This document shows positions 35,308 to 43,117 of a DNA stretch of 64,000 nt, piece by piece. Location: NCBI RefSeq assembly GCF_000389965.1, contig NC_021191.1, forward strand, positions 4,775,501-4,839,500, written 5' to 3'. The notes beneath the pieces are model-generated. The model was not told the DNA's origin. It saw only the letters and a program-made list of their open reading frames with translations, and ran no database searches. A program made the translations under genes and the position numbers. This stretch comes from Actinoplanes sp. N902-109. Lineage in GTDB: Bacteria; Actinomycetota; Actinomycetes; Mycobacteriales; Micromonosporaceae. Numbering within the stretch: the stretch's first letter is position 1; each line of letters starts with the position of its first letter.

Positions 35308-35655
35308 TCAGCCCTGGGTGAGCCGGGTCGCCGGGGTCAGGCACCAGGCCAGCGCCTCGGGCCACGGGCCGTACCCGGCGGCCTCGTTGATGTGGCCGGT
35401 CCCGGGCAGCAGGCCGGCGTCGAAACCCGGGTGGAGCCGCGCGGCCGGGGGGATGCCGTACGAGTCGTTCTCCGCGTACGCCGGCCGGGCGCACCGGCGC
35501 ACCTGCGCAGCACCGCGTCGAGGGCCGGGCGGGAACGGCACGATCTGCCGCACCCGCTCGTGCACCTCGCCGCTGAGGCTCTGCTCGAAGGACACCCGGT
35601 GCGTCACACCGGCCCGCCGTGCCTGCTGGTGATCGGCGGTGTCATGAATCGACAC
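35308..35655 (-). pseudogene. Truncated RBBP9/YdeN-type alpha/beta hydrolase
   Basis: The last 50 residues (YAENDSYGIPPAARLHPGFD, then AGLLPGTGHINEAAGYGPWP and EALAW) match the C-terminal end of RBBP9-type serine hydrolases, including the catalytic-His motif GTGHIN. The preceding part is Arg/Cys-rich and does not form the nucleophile elbow or the N-terminal strands, so at least half of the gene is missing or out of frame. MSIHDTADHQQARRAGV at the start is probably not the original N-terminus. No function is expected. Confidence 0.5.
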
Positions 35656-35723
35656 CGGAACCCATCACCCCTGCGACCGGGGCCGTTCCGGACGACCTCT
35701 TTCATGCGATTTTAGAAAGCCGA

Positions 35724-37982
35724 TCATCCGAGACCGGCCGACGGCGGCCAGGCGAGCACGGGCTCGGTCGCGCCGGCCTCGGCCGGCTGAGCCGTGCCGA
35801 CTTGCAGGCGCCACGGCAGCGCGGCGCCGTCGCGTTCGGCGCGCACCGTGCCGTCGGCCACCGTGATGGTGAAGGTGGTGGGTTCGGGGCCTGGGACCCG
35901 TACCGTGTGCACGCCGTCCCGGGGCTCGAAGAGCCGCAGCGTGATCCCGTCGCGGTAGTCGTAGTCCGGGCGGTCCTCGCGGGCGCCGACCGCCAGCACC
36001 GCGCCGGGCCGCACCAGCAGCGGCACGCTGTGGAAGCTGTGCGTCTCGCGCACCCAGCCGGGGCCCTCGACGACCTCGCCGGTCAGATACTTGGTCCAGC
36101 GCCCGGCGGGCACGTAGTAGCTCGTGTCACCGTCGGTGCTGAACACCGGCGCGACCAGCAGGTCGTCGCCGAGCAGGTACTGCCGGTCCAGGTGGGTGGC
36201 CGCCGGGTCGTCGGGGAAACCGAACACCATGGGCCGCATCACCGGCAGGCCCTCGGTGTGCGCGCGGTGCGCCGCGGCGAACAGGTAGGGCATGAGCCGC
36301 AGCTTGAGCCGGGTGAACTCGCGCAGCACGTCCACCGACTCGTCGTCGAACAGCCACGGCACCCGGTAGGAATGGTTGCCGTGCAGCCGCGAGTGCGAGC
36401 TGAGCAGCCCGAACGGGATCCACCGCTTGAACACCGCGGGGTCGGGCAGCCCCTCGAACCCGCCGATGTCGTGGCTCCAGAAGCCGAACCCGGAGGCCGC
36501 CAGCGACAGCCCGCCGCGCAGGCTCTCGGCCATGGATTCGTACGTCGCCGAGTTGTCCCCGCCCCAGTGCACCGGGAACTGCTGACCGCCGACCGTGGCC
36601 GAGCGCGCGTACAGCACCGCCTCGCCCTCGCCCCGGTGCTCGCGCAGCACGTCGAACACGCACTTGTTGTACAGCTGGGTGTAGTAGTTGTGCATGCGCT
36701 CGGGGTCCGAGCCGTCGTGCCACACCACGTCGGTGGGGATGCGCTCGCCGAAGTCGGACTTGAAGGCGTCCACGCCCATCTCCAGCAGCGCCTTCAGCTT
36801 GCCCGCGTACCAGGCGGCGGCCGCCGGGTTGGTGAAGTCGACCAGCGCCATGCCGGCCTGCCAGCGGTCCCACTGCCAGACGTCGCCGTTCGCCCGCCTG
36901 ACCAGGTAGCCCCTGGCCAGGCCCTCGGCGAACAGCGCCGAGCGCTGGGCGATGTACGGGTTGATCCACACACACGTCCGTAGGCCCCGGTCGCTGAGCC
37001 GCTTGAGCATGCCCGGCGGGTCGGGGAAGATCCGCGGGTCCCACTCGAAGTCGCACCAGCTGAACTCGCGCATCCAGAACGTGTCGAAGTGGAACACGCT
37101 CAGCGGCAGGTCGCGCTCGGCCATGCCGTCGACGAAGCTGGTGACCGTCTGCTCGTCGTACGAGGTGGTGAAGCTGGTGGTCAGCCACAGCCCGAAGGAC
37201 CACGCCGGGGGAAGCGCCGGCCGGCCGGTCAGCGCGGTGTACTTGCGCAGCACGTCGGCCGGGGTGGGCCCGTAGATGATCAGGTAGGACAGGCTCTGCC
37301 CGGCGACGCTGAACTGGCTGCGCGAGACCACCTCGGAGCCGACCTCGAAGGACACCCGGCCGGGGTGGTCCACCAGCACGCCGTAGCCGCGGTTGGTCAG
37401 GTAGAACGGCACGTTCTTGTACGCCTGCTCGCTGCTGGTGCCGCCGTCCTCGTTCCAGATGTCGATGCTCTGGCCGTTCTTGACCAGCGGGCCGAAGCGC
37501 TCGCCCAGCCCGTAGACGGCCTCGCCGACGCCCAGGTCGAGCTGCTCGTGCACGTAGTGCCCGCCGTCGGCGGTGTCGACGATGCCCATGCCCTTCCAGC
37601 CGGAGCCGGTCAGCCGTCGGCCGTCGGCTTCGAAGTCGAGCCCCCACGTCTCACCGGCCCGGAACCGCGCGGTGAGGGCACCGGACGTGATCGATGCGTC
37701 CCGTACCAGCGGGCTGGTCTCCGCTTGCGTGATCTCGAAGACCGGCTTCCTGGCGGCCGTACCGAGGAAATGGCTGACGGTCACCCGGATGACGTCGGGC
37801 ATCGGGGTCTCGCAGCGGATCGTGATGACCGGGGCGTCGAGGGTGTCGCTGCGGCTCTGCACCCGCCGGGCGGTGGCGAAGACCGTCAGCGATGTCGCGT
37901 CGTGCGAGGCATCCTGCAGCTGTGCCGGATGCAGGACCGTCAGGCCGTCGCGCTTACGCCAGTAGCCGTCGGTGAACTTCAT
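35724..37982 (-). CDS. yicI: GH31 alpha-xylosidase (YicI-like)
   Basis: A 752-residue cytoplasmic glycoside hydrolase with the YicI plan: N-terminal beta-sandwich beginning MKFTDGYWRKRDGLTV, a TIM barrel, and C-terminal beta domains. The nucleophile is D409 in FKSDFGERIPTDVVWHDG; the acid/base is about D474 in HWGGDNSATYESM. WFDTFWMREFSWCDFEWDP-like sequence lines the substrate pocket. It releases alpha-linked xylose, for example from isoprimeverose units of xyloglucan. It is the last gene of the importer operon, 9 bases after the permease stop. No signal peptide, so it acts on imported sugar. Confidence 0.93.
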   Translation of the reverse strand: MKFTDGYWRKRDGLTVLHPAQLQDASHDATSLTVFATARRVQSRSDTLDAPVITIRCETPMPDVIRVTVSHFLGTAARKPVFEITQAETSPLVRDASITSGALTARFRAGETWGLDFEADGRRLTGSGWKGMGIVDTADGGHYVHEQLDLGVGEAVYGLGERFGPLVKNGQSIDIWNEDGGTSSEQAYKNVPFYLTNRGYGVLVDHPGRVSFEVGSEVVSRSQFSVAGQSLSYLIIYGPTPADVLRKYTALTGRPALPPAWSFGLWLTTSFTTSYDEQTVTSFVDGMAERDLPLSVFHFDTFWMREFSWCDFEWDPRIFPDPPGMLKRLSDRGLRTCVWINPYIAQRSALFAEGLARGYLVRRANGDVWQWDRWQAGMALVDFTNPAAAAWYAGKLKALLEMGVDAFKSDFGERIPTDVVWHDGSDPERMHNYYTQLYNKCVFDVLREHRGEGEAVLYARSATVGGQQFPVHWGGDNSATYESMAESLRGGLSLAASGFGFWSHDIGGFEGLPDPAVFKRWIPFGLLSSHSRLHGNHSYRVPWLFDDESVDVLREFTRLKLRLMPYLFAAAHRAHTEGLPVMRPMVFGFPDDPAATHLDRQYLLGDDLLVAPVFSTDGDTSYYVPAGRWTKYLTGEVVEGPGWVRETHSFHSVPLLVRPGAVLAVGAREDRPDYDYRDGITLRLFEPRDGVHTVRVPGPEPTTFTITVADGTVRAERDGAALPWRLQVGTAQPAEAGATEPVLAWPPSAGLG

Positions 37983-37991
37983 GGAGGTCCT

Positions 37992-38873
37992 TTACTTGAT
38001 CGCGCCGGCGGTGATGCCGCGGGTGAGCGTGCGCTGGAAGATCAGGAAGAACAGCAGTGCGGGCAGGATGCCGATCAGGGCGGACGCGCTGGTCGTGGTC
38101 GCATCCATCAGCCGGTCGCCCTGCAGCACGCCCAGGGCCACCGGCACGGTCTGGTTCTCGTTGGAGACCAGGAAGATCAGCGGCAGGAAGAACTCGTTCC
38201 AGGTCCAGATGAAGAAGAACGTGAACAGCACGGCCAGGGTGGGCCGGCTGACCGGCACCACCACCCGCCACAGGGTGCGCCAACGCCCGGCACCGTCGAC
38301 CGCCGCCGCGTCCAGCAGTTCGCGCGGGAACTCGGCGTACACCGAGGACAGCAGGTAGGTGCCGAACGCGCTCTGGACGACGGTGAAGATGATGACGATC
38401 GACAGCAGGCTGTCGTACAGGTGCAGCTGCTTGGACAGGTAGTACAGCGGATAGACCAGCACCTCCTGCGGCAGCAGGTTCGCCACCAGGAAGAACACCA
38501 GGAACCAGACCCGGCCCCTGACCCTTCCGATCCCGAGCGCGTACGCGTTGAGCACGCTCAGCAGCACCCCGAGCACCGCCACGGCGAGGCTGGTCACGAG
38601 GCTGTTGAACAGTTTGCGCGTGAAGTCGATGCGGGTCCAGAAGTCGGCGATGCCCTGGAAGCTGAGCTTCTCGGGCAGCGACAACGGGCCGTTGCTCGCG
38701 TAGTCCGACGGCGTCTTGACCGCGTTGAGCACGATCACCAGCAGCGGCGTGAGCACGATGAGCAGCAGCACGAGCAGCGCCGCCAGCACGATCCACCGGG
38801 CTCGGGGCCGGTGCTGCTTCGCGGTCGGCGATGCATCCTGCACCTGTCGTACCGGGGTGGCCACCGTCGTCAC
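37992..38873 (-). CDS. Carbohydrate ABC permease (MalG/MsmG-like)
   Basis: A 293-residue membrane protein with six hydrophobic segments (first: WIVLAALLVLLLIVLTPLLVIVLNAVKTP). The family EAA loop is ELLDAAAVDGAGRWRTLWRVVVPVSRPTLAVL. It forms the sugar channel with the MalF-like permease. GTG 38873 overlaps that gene's stop (GTGA). The importer ATPase is not encoded here; CUT1 importers of actinobacteria commonly share a distant MsiK ATPase. Confidence 0.92.
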   Translation of the reverse strand: MTTVATPVRQVQDASPTAKQHRPRARWIVLAALLVLLLIVLTPLLVIVLNAVKTPSDYASNGPLSLPEKLSFQGIADFWTRIDFTRKLFNSLVTSLAVAVLGVLLSVLNAYALGIGRVRGRVWFLVFFLVANLLPQEVLVYPLYYLSKQLHLYDSLLSIVIIFTVVQSAFGTYLLSSVYAEFPRELLDAAAVDGAGRWRTLWRVVVPVSRPTLAVLFTFFFIWTWNEFFLPLIFLVSNENQTVPVALGVLQGDRLMDATTTSASALIGILPALLFFLIFQRTLTRGITAGAIK

Positions 38874-39769
38874 TGGTCGGTCCCCCGGTTCTGCAGGCGG
38901 ATGAACACGAACGCCAGGATCACGATGATCACGGTCAGCACCGTGGAGATCGCCGATCCATAGCCGACCTGGGCCTTCTCGAAGAAGTTCTTGTACGCGA
39001 AGTACGAGGGGACCAGCGTCGCGTTGGCCGGCCCGCCACCGGTGAGCACGAAGACCTGCCCGAAGATCTTCAGCGCGGCGATCGTGGTGGTCACGAGCAC
39101 GACGTAGAACTCCGGGCGGATCATCCGTACCGTGATGTGCCGGAAGCGCTGCCACCACCCGGCGCCGTCGAGTTCCGCGGCCTCGTAAAGCTCCGGGTCG
39201 ACGCGCTGCAGGCCGGACATGAACATGACGATCGGGTAGCCGAACTGGAACCAGATCATCACGCCCATGACGCTGAACAGCGCGTACTTCGGGTCACCGA
39301 GCCAGTCGCGGCTCAGCGAACCCAGCCCGACCGTGTCGAGGATCTGGTTGAGCGCCCCGTAGCTCGGGTGCAGGATCCAGGCCCAGATGATGCCGGTGAC
39401 CGCGACCGGCAGCACCTGCGGCACGTAGTAGCCGGACCGGAACAGCTTCGCCCAGCGCTCACCGAGGTGCTTCGCGACATAGTCGAACAGCACCGCCGCC
39501 AGCACCAGCCCGACCAGCGTGGGCACGACCGCCATCGCGATGATCAGCTGCGCGATGTGCCCGAAGGACGCCCAGAAATTGGCGTCCTGGAACAGCCGGG
39601 TGTAATTGTCGAACCCGATCCACTCCGGTGTCCCGATGCCGTTCCACCGGGTGAAGCTGGTGCCGACGGTCCACACCAGCGGCACCACGATCACCGCGAG
39701 GGAGGCCAGCACCCCCGGGATCAGATACAGCCCGTAGCCGGACTCCCGGCCTCCCCGACGCGCCGTCAT
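38870..39769 (-). CDS. Carbohydrate ABC permease (MalF/MsmF-like)
   Basis: A 299-residue membrane permease: LYLIPGVLASLAVIVVPLVWTVGTSFTRWNG at the N-terminus, NYTRLFQDANFWASFGH typical of the CUT1 family, and the EAA loop ELYEAAELDGAGWWQRFRHITVRMIRPEFYVVL. GGPANAT near the C-terminus is another CUT1 hallmark. ATG 39769 overlaps the stop of the binding protein gene (ATGA). Operon order is SBP, MalF-like, MalG-like, alpha-xylosidase. Confidence 0.92.
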   Translation of the reverse strand: MTARRGGRESGYGLYLIPGVLASLAVIVVPLVWTVGTSFTRWNGIGTPEWIGFDNYTRLFQDANFWASFGHIAQLIIAMAVVPTLVGLVLAAVLFDYVAKHLGERWAKLFRSGYYVPQVLPVAVTGIIWAWILHPSYGALNQILDTVGLGSLSRDWLGDPKYALFSVMGVMIWFQFGYPIVMFMSGLQRVDPELYEAAELDGAGWWQRFRHITVRMIRPEFYVVLVTTTIAALKIFGQVFVLTGGGPANATLVPSYFAYKNFFEKAQVGYGSAISTVLTVIIVILAFVFIRLQNRGTDQ

Positions 39770-41073
39770 TTCCCGAGATCCGCCAGGTTGTCGTTGTACG
39801 GCTTGGCGATCTCGTCGAGCATCGCCTGCGGCGTCTTGGACCCGGTGATCAGGCCCTGCACACCCGCGACCATCACGTCGTAGTAGCCGGGCGCCGGCCA
39901 GTCCGGGTAGAACGCCAGCCCGTCAGCCGCCGACACCTTCGCGAAGTTGTCGATCAGTTCCTTGTTCTTCGGATCGGTGATCGCGGCGGGGTCAGCGGCG
40001 ACCGGCACACCACCGTTGTTGCCGAGCAGGTTCTGCACCTCCGGCTGCATCGTGATGTCGATGAAGTCGTACGCGAGCTTCTTGGCCTTGCTCTTGGTCG
40101 GCACGACCCAGAGGTTGCCGCTCGACCCCGGGTGCAACGAGCTGCCGGGGAACAGGAAGGTGCCCCACTCGAAATTCTTGATCTCCGAGGCGAACCGGCC
40201 GTACCACCAGCTGCCCGAGTACAGCATCGGGAACTTGCCCTGCTCGAAGGCCACGCCCATGTCCTCGGCCTTGATACCGGACGAGTTCTTCGCGAGGTAG
40301 CCCTTGCTCACCCAGTCGGCGAACGTCTGCGCACCGTACGTCAGCTGCGGCCCGTGGAAGTCGACCTTGTTCTTGTACAGCTGGAAGTCGTCGACGAACG
40401 CCCGGTCGGCCTTGGACAACGCCAGCTCGTAGAAGATCTGCTGGGCCGGGTACTCGGCACCACCCACCGACAGCGGCGTGACCTTGTTCTTGACGAACGT
40501 GTCCATCGCCGCGGTGAACTGGTCGTACGTGGTGGGCACGGCGATGTTGTACTTCTTGAACAGCGCCTTGTTGTAGTACACCATCACGTACTCGCCGTAG
40601 TTGGGCACGCCGTAGAACTTGCCGCTGCCCATGATGCCGTCATCGTCGTACCGGGCGGTCGTCTGCAGGCTCGGCGACAGCTTCTTGTCCCACCCGCGCG
40701 AGGTCACCTCGTCGCTCAGATCGGTCAGCAGCCCCTGCTTGGACAACAGGCCGGCGGTCGCATTGCCCTTGTTGTACTCCATGATGTCCGGCGCGCTGTC
40801 CGAGTTCAGGATCATGCCGGCGTTCTGCTGGATCTGCTCGAAGCTCTTCTCCTCGAACTTCACCTGTACGCCGGGATGGCTGGCCTTGAAGAGCTCGATC
40901 GCCTTGTTCCAGGCCACGCCCATCGCGCTGGTCGGGCCTTCGTAGTGCCACAGGGTGAGCGTCTTGGCATCGGCGCCGTCGTCGCCGGAGCCGTCGCTCC
41001 CGCAGCCGGAAAGCCCGGCAGCGCCCGCGAGAAGAATTGCCAATGACGCGGTACCGAATCGTCGTCTGTCCAT
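39766..41073 (-). CDS. Carbohydrate ABC solute-binding lipoprotein
   Basis: A 435-residue SBP family 1 lipoprotein: MDRRRFGTASLAILLAGAAG, then lipobox LSGC (Cys24). The mature fold begins KTLTLWHYEGPTSAMGVAWNKAIELFKASHPGVQVKFEEKSF and includes GKFYGVPNYGEYVMVYYNKALFKKY and GNLWVVPTKSKAKKLAYDF. The N-terminal RRRF is Tat-like, so export may use Tat rather than Sec. Two LacI-type operators sit 32-71 bases upstream. The ligand is probably an oligosaccharide containing alpha-xylose, judged from the following alpha-xylosidase gene. Confidence 0.92.
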   Translation of the reverse strand: MDRRRFGTASLAILLAGAAGLSGCGSDGSGDDGADAKTLTLWHYEGPTSAMGVAWNKAIELFKASHPGVQVKFEEKSFEQIQQNAGMILNSDSAPDIMEYNKGNATAGLLSKQGLLTDLSDEVTSRGWDKKLSPSLQTTARYDDDGIMGSGKFYGVPNYGEYVMVYYNKALFKKYNIAVPTTYDQFTAAMDTFVKNKVTPLSVGGAEYPAQQIFYELALSKADRAFVDDFQLYKNKVDFHGPQLTYGAQTFADWVSKGYLAKNSSGIKAEDMGVAFEQGKFPMLYSGSWWYGRFASEIKNFEWGTFLFPGSSLHPGSSGNLWVVPTKSKAKKLAYDFIDITMQPEVQNLLGNNGGVPVAADPAAITDPKNKELIDNFAKVSAADGLAFYPDWPAPGYYDVMVAGVQGLITGSKTPQAMLDEIAKPYNDNLADLGK

Positions 41074-41219
41074 GCCGAAACTCCCAGGGGGGTGGCTTCC
41101 GGGAGTCGAAGCGCTTCGACAATGGCTCGTCGAAGCGCTTCGACACTGAGGGCTTGGGCCAGACGCTAGGTTTCACGTCCCATCGATGTCAACAGTGTGT
41201 CGCCCAGATTTCTGATTCA
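41074..41219. promoter_or_regulatory. Upstream control region of the sugar importer operon
   Basis: This 146-bp gap holds the two LacI-type palindromes listed separately and otherwise no clear -35/-10 pair with standard spacing that I can defend. It ends where the degenerate lacI-tail repeats begin. Confidence 0.4.
41105..41144. promoter_or_regulatory. Tandem LacI-type operators before the sugar importer
   Basis: GTCGAAGCGCTTCGAC occurs twice, at 41105-41120 and 41129-41144. Each is a perfect 16-bp palindrome with the central CG step typical of LacI/GalR sites, and the centres are 24 bp apart. They lie 32 to 71 bases upstream of the binding-protein start. The core TCGAAGCGCTTCGA recurs at 49197-49210 before the GH3 gene. 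The regulator is very likely the LacI protein encoded at 42073-43080. Confidence 0.85.
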
Positions 41220-42070
41220 CCGCCACCGTGACCGGCGCCGGTCACGGTCCGCTTCGAAACGGCGCCGCGGCCCGGGCCTGGGTCGCCGCTTCACGATCCG
41301 GTCGCCGGATGCGGCGCCGCTTGTCGCGCTCGACGGCAATCGGTGACGCCATGAGTCAGGCCCGAAGGCGCCGCTCCTCGGGCCGGACGGCACGGCGACG
41401 CGATCGGGCCGGGTCGCGAGTCGCTCGGCCGGCCGCGGGGCCGGTACAGCGCACCGCTGCCGCGTTCGGTGACGCATCGCCTCGCTTCAGACAGGGGGCC
41501 GCGCCGGAATCGGGCCGGGCGCGCCAGACGGGTCATCCCGGCACCACGCCGCGATCGGACCCGGTGCGCTGCGTTCGATGACAGTCGGCGACACAGCACC
41601 TCGCTTCAGCAGTGCTGCACCACAGTCAAGGGGTACTTCACGCGGGGACCACGCCCGGCTGCCGCATTCGACAATGTCGGCGCACCCGAGCCGCAGTCAG
41701 GCCCGGGATGGCGCCGGCGGCCGGCACGCCACTGTCATGTTCGATGGTGATCAGCGGGGGTCCGGCCGGGGAGCGCAGTCAGGCCGGAGGAAGCGCCCCG
41801 GGATCGGCCGGAGGCAGCGCGACGTGATCAAGCTGGGGGCAGAGCGGCTGCCGCGTTCAAGCACGGCCGGCGGCACCCCACCCGAACACGCGGAGTCGCC
41901 GCACCACGACCGTGTCGAAAGCGGAACACCGCCGACAAGCCCGGGGGCCGCAGAGCGGCTGCCGCGTTCGGGGAAGGCCGGCGCGCACCGCGTCACCATC
42001 ACACGACGACGCCGCAGCGCAGTCTGATCGCCGGCACCGCACCGCGCTCACGCCCGGGGCGGCACGGCGG
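41220..42070. repeat. Array of degenerate lacI 3'-end copies
   Basis: This non-coding stretch contains at least seven decayed copies of the end of the adjacent lacI gene. Read on the minus strand they give short C-terminal LacI-like tails: SPIAVERDKRR (near 41330), CVTERGSGAL (41466), SPTVIERSA (41575), DIVECGSRA (41668), PLITIEHDSGV (41741), VPPAVLERGSRS (41857), APAFPERGSRSAA (41968). The true lacI end is LPPTIIERDSCAAPPA (42104). TCAGGCC, which includes the lacI stop, recurs at 41356, 41697, 41779 and 42073. Spacing is roughly 70 to 140 bp. No open frame here looks functional. Confidence 0.65.
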
Positions 42071-42072
42071 GG

Positions 42073-43080
42073 TCAGGCCGGGGGTGCCGCGCAGCTGTCG
42101 CGTTCGATGATGGTTGGTGGGAGGAGGCGGGTGCCCGGGGCTCTGCGACCGGCCAGCAGGTTCATCGCCGTTTCCACCGCGAGCGTGCCGACGTCGTGGG
42201 CCGGGATGTCCGCCGAGGTCAGGTGGACGGGCAGTGCGGTGGCCACGTCGCGTGGGCACACCGCCACCACGGACAGCTCCTCGGGGATCTTGCGGCCGCG
42301 GGCTCGCAGCTCCTCGAGCAGCGGGAGCAACGCCTCCTCGTTGTGCACCACCAAGGCGGTGGCGCCGGGCAGCTCGGTGTCGATCCAGGCCAGGCAGTCG
42401 CGCACGCCGGCCGGGCCCGGTTCGCAGGAGTGGGTGACCGTCTCCAGGCCCAGCTCCGCGGACGCGGCGTCGAAACCGGCCAGGAAGCGGCCGGCGTAGG
42501 TGGTGCCTCGTTCGTACACCGCCGGGGACGGGCCCACCAGGGCGATGCGGCGGTGGCCGTGGCCGGCCAGGTGGTCGAGGCATTCCCGGGCGGTCGCGGC
42601 GAAGTCGAGGTCGACGCAGGCGATGCCGCCGGGGTCGTCGGGCAGTCCGATCAGCACCGACGGCTGCTTGAGCCGGCCCAGCGCGGGGATCCGCACGTCG
42701 TCGCTCTCCACATCCATGACCAGCAGCGCGTCGACCATGGTGGCTCCGGCGACGCGCTCCAGCCCGGCCGTGCCCTCGTCCTTGGTCAGCAGCAGCACGT
42801 CATGGTTGTACCGCCGGGCCGCGGTCACCACGGCGGTCACGAACTGCATGATGACCGGCACGTTGACGTCGGCCCGCAGCGGCACCACCAGGGCGAGCAC
42901 GCTGGTGCGGCTGCTGGCCAGCGCGCGGGCCCCGGCGTGCGGGTGATAGCCCAGCTCGGCGATCGCGGCGCGGACCCGGGCGCTGGTCTCGGCGGAGATG
43001 GGCCGGCGGCCGCTGAGCACGTACGACACCGTGCTCATCGAGACACCAGCCGCGCGGGCGACGTCGCTGATCGTCGGCAT
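42073..43080 (-). CDS. LacI-family transcriptional regulator of the xyloglucan-type locus
   Basis: A 335-residue regulator. Residues 1-46 are the LacI helix-turn-helix and hinge (MPTISDVARAAGVSMSTVSYVLSGRRPIS...VRAAIAELGYHPHAGARALAS); the rest is the periplasmic-binding-protein-like sensor (SVLALVVPLRADVNVPVIMQF...VDALLVMDVESDD...AVYERGTTYAGRFLAGF). ATG 43080 follows GGGGGAGGGGCG, which decides the start. It is the last gene of the GH3-GH35-lacI unit, 37 bases after GH35. It should bind the TCGAAGCGCTTCGA sites before both sugar operons and release them with a sugar ligand. Confidence 0.92.
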   Translation of the reverse strand: MPTISDVARAAGVSMSTVSYVLSGRRPISAETSARVRAAIAELGYHPHAGARALASSRTSVLALVVPLRADVNVPVIMQFVTAVVTAARRYNHDVLLLTKDEGTAGLERVAGATMVDALLVMDVESDDVRIPALGRLKQPSVLIGLPDDPGGIACVDLDFAATARECLDHLAGHGHRRIALVGPSPAVYERGTTYAGRFLAGFDAASAELGLETVTHSCEPGPAGVRDCLAWIDTELPGATALVVHNEEALLPLLEELRARGRKIPEELSVVAVCPRDVATALPVHLTSADIPAHDVGTLAVETAMNLLAGRRAPGTRLLPPTIIERDSCAAPPA

Positions 43081-43117
43081 CGCCCCTCCCCCGTCCGTGG
43101 TCCACTTGTCCGGCATC

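Noticed and set aside
34136..35632. A 498-codon plus-strand frame after jetC as a candidate jetD
   Set aside because: It is the antisense of the LLM oxidoreductase gene and has no DUF2399 or Toprim features.
41221..42027. Several open frames of 80-150 codons in the gap between the importer operon and lacI
   Set aside because: They are Arg/Ser/Gly-rich, lack ribosome binding sites, and the region is better explained as decayed lacI 3'-end repeats.
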